From Agapetus fuscipes (Eukaryota; Arthropoda; Insecta; Trichoptera; Glossosomatidae), in contig OX637339.1 in assembly GCA_951799405.1 (NCBI GenBank), positions 4,278,001 to 4,342,000 on the forward strand: a DNA stretch of 64,000 nt. Direction: 5' to 3'. The translations under genes were made by a program, and so were the position numbers. Position 1 is the first letter of the stretch, and every line of letters begins with the position of its first letter. Positions 38,682 through 50,100 of this stretch are shown here, piece after piece. The notes under the pieces are model-generated. The model did no database searches, had not been told where the DNA came from, and worked only from the letters and a program-made list of their open reading frames with translations.

Positions 38682-38774
38682 ATAATGACGGTTTGATACC
38701 AGTGTGTTGAACCAGGGTCAAAGTTATCGTCGATAGGACACAATGGGACTCAATGAACTTGCGCATGTCACAAA

Positions 38775-39325
38775 AATGCTAATTTGAGTGCTAACGCCTT
38801 ATCCGCAAGACATAGCCCCACCCCACATCAGACGCAAGGTGGCTTCGAGAGTCGAGAGGCAGAAGGCTCTAACGTGCACACAGCACTGCATTTACGGAAG
38901 TGGCATTTCATCACAGCAGCACCTGAAGTCGAGACATAGCTTCCTTAGTTCCGTGCAGCCCTTGTCTACGGATCCAGTGGCGGAGAGATTTCGAATATGG
39001 AAAGAGGAATGCCCTGAGAGCTTTGTGCAGCCTGCAGAGAGCCTACCTCCAGGAAAGAACCTCGAGTGACCCGTGTGGAAATCTATGAACAGATTGAGGA
39101 CCAATGTTGGAAGAGCCCGGGCCAACATGTTGACCTGGGAATTTCTGGGACGGGAGGACTCTACACTATGTGAGTGTGGAGCTCAGCAAACTATGGAGCA
39201 CCTGGTTGTCCCTCCTGACCGACAAGCTGCTCCATGGATGATCTCTTTGCGGGAAACCAAAGAGCTGTAGACATCGCTCGTAACTGGGCCAATACGGTGT
39301 GAAGCTGACACGAAGAAGAAGATCC
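38775..39325 (+). mobile_element. LINE 3' fragment with zinc-knuckle end
   Basis: Frames give IAPPHIRRKVASRVERQKAL, SSVQPLSTDPVAERFRIWKE, NRLRTNVGRARANMLTW and LCECGAQQTMEHL, ending in (GAAGAA). It is broken by frameshifts and stops. Begins about 110 bp after the THAP stop. Confidence 0.65.
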
Positions 39326-39769
39326 GCAAGATCATACCATACATGATTTTTTTAAAGAATCTTCAGTGATACAAGATTTGTGACACATTTTTTAAATGGA
39401 AATGTACATATACATTACAATTGATAACACTCTACTGTGATATAAAATTACTGTTAGGATAAGTAGGTAAATGAATGACTTGATAAATTTAAATTAAATT
39501 AAATTGCTTCATAGTTGATGTTATTAAAAAAAAAAATAACACTACATAAAAATAAAATAACATGTTGTACACCAACCCATTCTTTTTATTTATGAATAAC
39601 TTTTGTCTCAAAAAAGACTCCCAACACTTACAAAATATTTTTGCACAAAGATAAATAAATTGCACAATTTTGTGTATTCACATACCTATCCAAGCTTCAC
39701 AGATCTGAAAAATAAACAATTTACAAAAAAAAAAATTAATGCCGTATAATTGAAAGACTGATGTCTATC

Positions 39770-40030
39770 GTATCTATAATCTATTTTCAAAGATATATTG
39801 ACATTTAAGGCTCATTTAATACACGCCTACAAGCAGGCACATTTAGGAAGTTGGCGCATACACATTCTGTATGTGTGCAAACAAAATAAACCAAACCTCA
39901 CATGATCATAAACTTGGCAACTACTGATGATGATGATGATTTAAAGAGCGCTGTCACTGCAAGGGCGCTTTCAGACTTGACGCTGCCTTTCCCTGAAGCC
40001 GGGGAAATGTAATCTGCAAAGAAAGGTGGT
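39770..40030 (-). repeat. SINE-C copy interrupted by a LINE 3'-end piece
   Basis: Reverse SINE-C at 39770-39921 and 39983-40030 (CTTTCCCTGAAGCCGGGG). Between them is a reverse CR1-like 3' end ((ATG)n, TTTAAAGAGCGCTGTCACTG). Confidence 0.55.
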
Positions 40031-40840
40031 ACTTCTTATTTTTCACTTTTAACATGCTTTCAATCATGTTTGTATTGTAAAAGTGTGTATTTATAAAAAA
40101 AAAGGCTATAAATAATAGCAACAATATTTTTTATAGAATATTACAAAAAAACGGTCTATTATTTTGTATGGCTACATTACTATTTGACAGGACTGGCTGA
40201 CAGTTGTGTCCTACACCATGCTTCTGTATCCTAACTTTTGGTTCAGTTATTTTATAATACTTGCATGCCAATGAAAAAAACCTTGACAAAATCGTGACAT
40301 TTTTACTGTGAAAGTTAAAAAATGTTTTCAGAATTACCTTATTAAAAACAAACTTGCATTAAATTATCTTTCAACACAATGAAATATCTGAAAGAATTGT
40401 TTTCTATTCACCTAAATAAATACATGATAAATTTATTTTTATCCAGGGCACTTTTTTTGTTGCAGGGTTTTTGCATCAAATAGGCAGCCAAGCAACAGGA
40501 TATTATTGATTTAATAAATCACATCTGACCTAAATAAAAAAAATACCAAAAACATCATTATTGAATTAACATTAACAAAATGATTGATACTCAGATATAA
40601 AAAAAACAACATCTAAGAAGTATTCAAAGGTACTAGTGTACTACCCACAGATCAAAAAAAGAAGGTACTACCTATATCTTTGATAAAACAAAAAGGGCTG
40701 TTTTTGTCTAAGTTTTACTTTTAGTATATTTATTGGTATGTAAATTCATATTTTAACTTTATTAATCTTTGCACAAATAAGAACCTACTCACCTATTTGC
40801 AAATAAAATGACTTAAATTTTGATACCTTAAAGGTTAAAC

Positions 40841-41059
40841 TGAATAACTGACACATTAATCTAACATAGGTTTCTCAGATGAAAGCACCCTTTTTCCTAT
40901 TTTCTACGAGAGAAAACTCTAAAAAAGTGTGAAAATCCTGTGGTTTAGAAGTTTGTGTCATGAGCACTTCCTTATAATTAGTTCATTTACTATATGAAGT
41001 TACACCAAATAAAATGTTTTATCCCCGATTTCTCAAATCAGTGAATCAGCACTTATTCC
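40841..41059. mobile_element. MITE-2 copy
   Basis: Ends TGAATAACTGACAC and GCACTTATTCCA; the interior matches 6960-7173 in reverse. It lies 140 bp upstream of the tektin-2 start codon. Confidence 0.65.
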
Positions 41060-41102
41060 AATTTAATCCCTTGCATATTACATACGTAACATCTTGCTTT
41101 AA

Positions 41103-41199
41103 AAACAATTATTCAGGGAAATAGAATCTGTGAAAGGGACTTGCTTGAAAAACAATTATTTGCAGAAATAGAATCTGTGAGAAGGAATTTGCGTGAAAA
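41103..41199 (+). repeat. 48-bp tandem duplication immediately upstream of the tektin-2 start
   Basis: Two imperfect head-to-tail copies of about 48 bp occur (about 41103-41150 and 41151-41199). Both contain ACAATTATT and ATAGAATCTGTGA. The second copy runs into the start codon, so the repeat forms most of the near 5' UTR. Confidence 0.7.
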
Positions 41200-44100
41200 T
41201 GAATACCGATATGGAAGTGTATGAAAAGAGAGTGCCCCACAAGAGCATGCCCGACTGGCATCTGAGTCTGACCAAATTACAAAATTCAGCGCGCCAGCAG
41301 AGGTATGAAGCGTTCGACCTGAGGAACCTGTCTTGCCAACTGAGGAATGAGACTGCCGTCTTGACAAAATGGGACACACAACAAAACAATGAACGATTGA
41401 GAGACAGGTGGGTGCTTTAATTACTTAACTCACTTTGTACAGCTTCTCCAAAATTCTTCAAAACGCAAATGCAAATAAACTGCACATATAGATCAAATAA
41501 TACTAAAAAAAATGAAGCATAAAAATAGTCTATATATGATGCATTGGGGGAATAGGTAAAAGAACAAAATCAACTTATTTATGAGATATTTTTTTTAAAT
41601 AAACCTAGACACAATCGATGCTATTCTTTGAAATTTTAGTCGTCCGTTGAGCCCACACTTTGATAAACTAATGATGCCTGGGCTGGAAGTCTCACCACCA
41701 CAGTCATTCTTACCTACCGAATTTTGGTAATATTTGTATGAAGACTAATCCGCTTTTCACTTGCGGCCATCTTGGATTGACAAGTCTTCATACAAATGCA
41801 TCATTAGTGTGGGCTCAACGAATAGCTAAAATGCAGAATAGCACCGAATACTGTTACTGTATTCTGCCGCCGTTCCATTAGGGGTGGCCGTTACCTCTGC
41901 AGATGCGCCTCTGAATGAACCGAATGAACTTAGAATATTTGAAACTTGCTGAATATTTGAGATGTCACTTGGCCGGACTAAATACAGTATAGGATGTCGT
42001 AATTTTAATACAATTTCATATGGGTACTTTAAAAGACACTAAACTGCACCGTACTAGGTAGATTTTCTTATTTTTGGATATCCCAATGCACCCTACATAT
42101 ATTAGGATGATTTATTTGATAAGAAATGTTACTGTAAATTATACCCCAAGAACCCTCTTCGAGCTTGGTTGTCGGTACAAATGTCAATTCCCAAGCAACA
42201 CCCAGTTGCTGTAAGCTTGAATAGATCTTTGATGACCAGTCATCTATAACGGCAAATGTTTTTTTCTGCGAATAGCAAATTTTGAAAATAAAATGTCAAT
42301 TGGCATATTGTTTTCCTAATGTTCTTATATTTTTTGTTTAGAATATTCAATGTGAACTTATGGAGAAATGACTTGATTGAGACTTTGGATCGAGTCAACA
42401 ATGAGATTTTTTTGTTGAAACAAGAAAAAATCAACACTGAGAAATGCATGGATGCGTTACATGTTCCACTGTCAGTGATAAACGAATGTTTCACCAACCG
42501 AGACACACGGAGAATGACGGAAGTTACACAAGACTACCTCAATGCGGAACTAAAAAAGGTTGACAACACATTATTTTGAAATTGATTGAATAATTCTAGA
42601 TTCAGTAACACTAAAAAAATTATGTTTTTACCTCAAATGTAGAAGTTTACATTAAAACTCAAAGACAGTCTCATCAAAAAGTAAAACATACTCTAGTTCT
42701 TCTCACAAATGTTGAGAGAGTATTGGTCATGACTCATGATTGGACCAATGTCCAGGTTTTGGAGGTATAGGGGAAAGTGGGGCGACTTCATACGCAACAC
42801 AACTAAGCTACACATTGCGAAGACTATGCTACGCTACACTGACGAGTAACTTCTTGCGTATTATCCCCGAAGGGTTTGGCATGTGGCGAGTGGAACCTAT
42901 GCATTTTAACAGGTAAGGGGGCCGGCCTTATACGAACCACTTCAATTAAAGTGGGAGTTTCCCAGCTCCCAAGGGGGCTGGTACTCATTTCTTGTGAAGG
43001 CTGAGTAAACCTTGCCGGTATTTTATTTTAGGATTTGAAATAAACACCAAAACTGGAAATCATTACTGACACCCTCAGCGGGATTCAAACCCAAGCTCAC
43101 GGCATGGAATGCAAGCACTCTACCAACTGGGCACCTTCGGAAGTTTTGGAATTCTAGGAAACTTGTTATAACTTAATCATGTTAAGTAAATTGTACAAAA
43201 TTATTTCGATGGTATTTACAAAGCCGAACAATTTTTCTATGCAGTAAATACAAATTTTATATCATAGGTCTATTAAGAAGAAGTTTGGGAAGTAGACAGT
43301 AAAAACTGTGCAAAACTTCACTTTCCCATAGGTATTGATAGCTTCTTCCCATATGGAAGACTAAGGAATTGACTGTACCTAATCTAATCTAATCTAATCT
43401 AAGCTGCAAAGATATATATCATTTAAGATTTATATTAAATGCATTCCCACAAGCAGATATGTATAATTTCGCGCTAACACATGCCGCATGTGGACCTACA
43501 ATATAAAAACCCAATCTCAAATGAACATAAGCCTTGCAACTCTTGCCGTCCTTCCCTGAAACAGGGGTGACATTGGCAAAGTGAACCAATTTTTATATTA
43601 TGGGTGGTCAGCCGCATAACAACCTATAAGTCAAGGAACATACATTACAAATTACATTTTTTTAAATCAATAAATAACAATATATACATGGACATAAAAA
43701 ACTAAATCATAAAAACCAATTTCACTTTAACAAACCCTAGCCGCCAACATCACAGATCAACCGCCATTTCTTTCTATCCTTGCATACTTCTTTCATTTCC
43801 TCCAGAGTCATAACCTTCTTCATACAAGCTCTTCTTTTATTATGACTCTGGATATTCCATTCATTCGCTAACAACAACTAACAACTAAGCTACACATATA
43901 GTGCAACTTCTTGCCGCGTTATCCCCGAAGGGGTCGCATGTGGCGAGTTGAACCTATTTATTTTTACAGGTAAGGGGGCCGGCCTTACGCCAACCACTTC
44001 AGTTGAAGTGGGGGTTTCCCAGCTCCCGAGAGAGCTGGTACTCATTTCTTGTGAAGGCTGAGTAAACCTTGCCGGTATTATTATTTTGGGGTTTGAAATA

Positions 44101-47100
44101 AACACCGAAACGGGAAATCATTTCTGACACCCTCGCGCTCGGTGGGATTCGAACCCGAGCTCACGGCATGGAATGCAAGCACTCTACCAACTGAGCTATA
44201 ACCTATGTTCGCAATTTCGGATATTTGGTCCATCCATACCTTTCTCGGTCTTCCTCTACCACGACATCCATCTATTCTACCAACATATACTTTCTTCGTC
44301 AGTCTTTCCTCATTCATTCTCTCCATATGCCCAAACCATCTTAACAAACTTCTTTTAATCTTCACTTTCACACTTTCTTTTGCACCACATTCTTTTCTTA
44401 CAAAATCATTCCTCACCCTGTCACTCCGTTTTTTCCCAATCATACTTCTTAGAAAGTCCATTTCAACAGTATGGACTTTACTAATTTCACTTTCATTCAC
44501 CGTCCAGGCCTCGCATCCATACATCAAGGTGGGTAAAAGTATGCCACTGCATACCGCCAATCGAGCATTTTTAGATATGTTTTGATTTTTGGCGATACAA
44601 GCTGTGGCACCCAGCAGTGACGGTTTTAGCACTACCAGCGCCCTGTTCGAAATTTTTTACAATATGGAAATAGCCATATAAATTCTTAAGTGAATAAAAA
44701 ATATTTGAATGATTTATTTGGTGAGCGCCGTTTTGTGTGAATCACACCTCATGAGCCCTCTGCGAGGTTGGTCTTCTCTGGAAAAAGCGCCAATTACACA
44801 AGAAAGACCCTTGACTTATATTTGGTATGAAGCTGACCTCTGTAATGTACTGTATTGTATCCTGACGCCGTTCCACTAGGGGTGGCCGGTACCTCCGCAG
44901 ATGCGCCTCCACTTTTTTCTGTCCTAACAAACCACTTTCATTTCCTCAATATTCGTCACCTTTTTCATACATACTCTTCTCTTATTCTTACTCTGCAGAT
45001 TCCATTCTTTCGCAATCTCACCTATTTGGTCTAACAATTCTTTCCTCAGCCTTCCCCTTCCGCGCTTTTCTCTGACATTTCCTTTGTACACTTTCTTCGT
45101 TAGTTGTTCATCATCCATTCTTTCAAGATGTCCGAACCATCTCATCGTACTTTTTTGTACTTTCATTCTCATATTCTCTTTTATACCACACTCGTTCATC
45201 ACCCAATCATTACGTACTCTATCACTCAGTGTCTTTCCAGCCATTGCTCTCAGGTAAGCCATTTCAACCGTACATAATTTACTCAGCTCACATTCATTAA
45301 GCCTCACTTCCATCAACCAATATGCCATTGTGGACCGCCGATCTCATATTTTTCGTAAGTTTTCTATTTTTTGCAATTCTTCCAATCGTTCCCATTACAC
45401 TTCTTCCTCTACTAGCGCGCTTTTCCAATTCTTTCGTCAATTTCCCATTCGACTCCACCTCCACCATTCTTTCCCGACCTCCACTCTTGTTTCATTCAGT
45501 CTTATCTCAATATCATCGCATTCCTCAGTCGTCCCAAAGTGTAAAAAATAATTCACTTTGTCAATGTCACCCCTGTTTCAAGGAAGGTCGGCAAGAGTTG
45601 CAGGTTTTATGTTCATTTGAGATTTGGTTTTAATTTGTAAGTACACATTCAGCATTCGTAAGCGCGAACTTACACGTGCCTGTTTGTGGGCATGCATTTG
45701 ATATGAGTTTTGAATGTTTATATTTCATTGAAGCTTAGATTCTAGATTATTATAGATGGTCATTGAACCCTTCTGTATGCAAACTAGGACTTTGTAATGT
45801 GGGTAATCTTTTTAGTTATATTTTGAAAAAGTAACGACTGATTATTATTGTTAACCCTTTGACTACCAAGAAAATTACGAAAACATTTTGTATGGAAATT
45901 TTTTCACTTTGTATGGTGGCTGGGTAAAGCCACCAATTTTGCCACAAGTTGCTAAAAAGTGTTGAATAATTTTTCGCGACGATGACGTGAAAGTGACGAA
46001 AACTTTAGCGCTACTGTAGCGTGAGGGTGACTAAAACTATATTAAAATATATTTTAAAATAAGGACGGTGTTCCCTTAATTTGTACGAAAAGTTTTAATG
46101 AAAAATTTGTATGAAAAGTAAACAAATATTCATGTTTAAGCTGGCCTTTACAAGGTGACGAAAAAGAAGTGATGAAGACAATCACGCCACCGGTGTCGAT
46201 GAAGTGTCAAAAAAGTAGCGAAAAATAGCCGGTCGCGTTAGTGTAAATAAAGATTGCTCGCAAACACAGTGTATTTAAGTCATGGTGATCAATGATATTC
46301 AATAACCAATGTTTTTGGAACCTAGAGCACTACAGATCTTGGATAAAATCCTAACGTACTTTGTAAATTTCACCAAAACGTGTGTCCCGAGGAACTGACC
46401 ATTCTTCCTCACGACGAAGCTGACAAATTACTGACGCCAATTGACGTTATTGTTTTGTGTGTGTGTGTGTTTTATAAATCATTAAGTGTAGCCAGTCGGA
46501 TAAAACACACATCAATACGATTCACGTACGAATTGACGATGGAAATGGTCGCGTTAATGAGGTGTTGAAAAAGAAGTAAAACACGTAAAATTATTTGAGC
46601 ACAGAAAAAAATAGGTTACAGTGCTTGTATCCTTATGCAATATACTAAGAAAGGCTAGCTAGTTATATGTCAATGCCAAAAAAATCAATATTTAACGTAT
46701 AAAATACCTAAAACTTTACGAAAATGTTGGTCAAAGTCAGCACCTCCCAAAATTCACCGAATTTTTACCCGAATTTTACCCGCTTTTTAGGGAAAGCATT
46801 AGAATATTTCTGTAAATAGAAATGTATTCTAAAACATTTCTATATGCCATTTAAGACGATGAACTACTTATTTCAATTCAAGTACTTCAAAAACAGTACG
46901 AGTTCATATTTTTGAGAAACTTTACTGGAAACTTTTGAGTAGGGCAAATGTGGCAAAATTGGTGGCTTTACCCGGCTACACTTTTGATTCACTTTTTGGA
47001 AAAAATAATTAAAGCAATATATAAGTTATCATTATAATTTAACATTTGTACTACATTATTTTTTTATTAACCCTCTAACTGCCGAGAATTTTTCCATTAT

Positions 47101-50100
47101 TTTTTTCTTTAATATCGCAACTCCCTAAACCGAGATTATGATGAAAAAATAATTATAATCATTAGATAGCACTATTTTATAAATGGATTCACAAAAAAAA
47201 AAGAAAAATCGTCTGAGCCGTTTTTGAGAAAATCGCATTTAAAATTTTCAGCTCTTCGGAAGCCATCTTGAATTTTCAAAAAAGTAAAAAATCTTTGAGG
47301 ATGAATTAAAGTGATAAAGTTGTTCTTTCTGTCAAGCCTAAACCAAATTTAAATATCATGCATTTTAATGGGTTTTTGTTATATTTTCGTTTTCAAATTT
47401 GAGGTCGTGTAAACGGAGCTTTATAGTATTTTTTTCAAAAAATATTTTTTGAGTTTTGTAGAAATTTATGTTGTTTATAATATTGTGAAATGTAAAATTT
47501 TTGTTTACCCTTAACTTTCGAGAAAATCACAATCGTTTGTTTTTTTTTTATATGGCAACCCATAGACACAGTTATAACTAATTTATTAAATTAAAAATTT
47601 ATTAGGGGCAATTCTGAAATTTAAGAAAAATTATTGGAGCCGTTTGTGAGAAAAGTTCAGTTTTATGTTTTTTTGTATGGCAGCCATCTTGAATTTTCAA
47701 GTTGGTGTAATGCCGTGTTATTCATACATATAACATGTCCAAAAAAGTTGATACAGCCAAAATTTGGTATCTCTAAGACTAATACTTTGGAAAGTGACAC
47801 ACATACACACACATACAGACGGACGTTTTTGAAAGATAGTGTTTTTTGGCATGTCCTGCACTGTGTCCTGCACCAGGACAACTCATTCCCGTGAAAACCT
47901 CGAAAAAAAATTTTTTACACCAAATCAAAACTTTCTTTAAAGCCGAAAACTTGAAAATATTTAATTATTGTTTTCATTTCTCTTTCTAAGAATGTAACAA
48001 TTATTTTACAGGTTCAATTTTTACTGTTTACGAAAAATAAATATTTCCGAGTTTCTTCAAAACTTCAAAATTACTAAAAAATATAAAGCGGCGCCTGCGG
48101 CGCCCCTTCATACCTGGCGCCCTGGGCGGTCGCCCGACCGCGCCCAACCCTAACGCCGGTACTGGCACCCAGTACACACCTGCCCTTCATTACTCTTCTT
48201 TCAAGTTCACCTGTCATTCTTCCATCTTTTTCAAACTTACTTCCCAAGTATACAAACTCATTTACCACATCAACATTCATTCCGTTTATTCTAAATTTGA
48301 AGTTCGTATTTTCTTCATTTCTTTAAAAAATCAAAACTTTCGTCTTACTTGCATTCAATTTCAAATAATTACCTAGCAGAGCTTCGTTCAATCTAGAGAG
48401 CATCGTTTGCAATTCTACTGCTGAGTCCGATACAAGAACAGCATCATCCGCATACAGTAGAACACTCACTTTGCTCTCTCCTATCATTAATCCACAATCA
48501 TCAAGTCTAGCATCTCGAACACACTTGTCCATGACTATGTTAAATAGCCATGGGCTCATCACACATCCTTGCCTTACACCCTTAAAAACTTCAAACCATT
48601 CACTATACTCATCATCAATACGAACACATGCTATACTATTTTCATAGTTTGCATGCACCGCACCTAGGAGAGCCCCATTCACTCCGTATGCTTTCAAAAG
48701 TCATAGATATTGAATTAATTTGTTAATCTTATTTGTCTAGGAACTTTTTGTCGCAGAAAACAATCAAAAGCATTTGGCCGACGTTTGCTGCGATGCTTGG
48801 GAGATGTTGACGAAACTTGTCGGCATCAAGAAAAGACTGGAAGTGGAAATATCAAACAAATATGACACACTTCAAATTGATGAAGGACAAATGAACATGG
48901 ATAAGCATTGCCAAAGCATTTCTTTTAAACCCGATGCTTTCCGACTGCAAGAGAAGTATGTTCTATCTAGTAATAAATAATAATAATAGGATGATTTATT
49001 TGGTGAGTACTGTTTTTGTGTGAATAACACCTCAAGAGCCCTCTGCGAGTTTCACTATAGAAAGCGCCAATTTTCAAGCAGGAGCCATTTGCTGCAAGGC
49101 TGGATGGACCTTTGGTGACCGGTTTTTGGTAAAGGTGTATGAATTTTTCAACCCAGCAAAGAGCATATTTGAAAATAGGAAATTAGTATTTTTTTGTGCC
49201 CCACTGGGATTAATTCAATTGAACAATAAATTTTGAAAAGATTTTTGTGAACCACTGGAAATTCATTTTTTAAAGATTGATTATTTTTGCAATTGATCAT
49301 GTGTAAAAACTTAACAAAATGTTAATAAAATTTCATTTTTGTACTAGGTCACTTACAGAAAATGGCTGGTTGGAGTTGACAAAAGATACAATTCAAATAG
49401 CAAACGCCATAATGTCTGAATCCAAGCAAATGAGGATTACATTGTTCCAAGCCAGAGAGCAGTCAAACAATGAATTGGCGACACAAAGAAGCATAGTGGA
49501 TCATGCGCTGCGTAAGCGCATATTTGAAACACAGAGATCTAGAAATGAGCTGCAGTGGCAGCAGCTAAAGGTAATCTTAAATTCCCTTATTCTAATCTAA
49601 TCTAAGTTGCAGAGATCAAGGCCGGCGCTAGGGTAGGCCGCAAGGAATAATAGTGCGCTGCAGGTGCCCAAATCCGTACGAAAAATATATAAAGATATGT
49701 TTGTTGTGTGGATTTGAATGGTGGATAGGTGGCACCTTAAAAATCTCACCCAGGCGCTGGTATTGCTAAAACCATCATTGGCAGAGATATGTAACATTAG
49801 GGGCTCATATTATATGTATTCTCACTAGCAGACACATATAAGTTTGCACTTGCACGTACTGCATGCGAACCTACGGCATAAAAACCCAAATCTCAAATGA
49901 ACATACACCCTGCAACTCTTGCCCACCTTAATGTATAATAACTGTATAAGTTGAACATGTTGCATTCATTAAAAATTCCATTAAATTTTCTTCTTCTTAT
50001 ATTAGGTATATCTAACGGTAAGATATTATGGAACTCCTTCAGCATGAAGTCTGCATGCAGAAGACCAACTGATCTTCCATCTTTTGTTTGGTCGGCCTGG

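Larger units (their letters stand above)
44615..48164. mobile_element. hAT-like composite element (family 2), 3.55 kb
   Basis: Left end CAGTGACGGTTTTAGCACTA, right end (reverse) CAGTACCGGCGTTAGGGTT; flanked by exact 8-bp GCACCCAG (44607-44614 and 48165-48172). Both ends match those of the 164-bp MITE at 49617-49780. The insertion splits an RTE-1 ORF exactly. No transposase is recognised inside; it carries SINE-B, RTE-2, SINE-C and TTAA-type pieces. Confidence 0.75.

Noticed and set aside
44173..44585. Plus-strand open frames of 61-126 codons
   Set aside because: Antisense of the RTE-1 reverse transcriptase.
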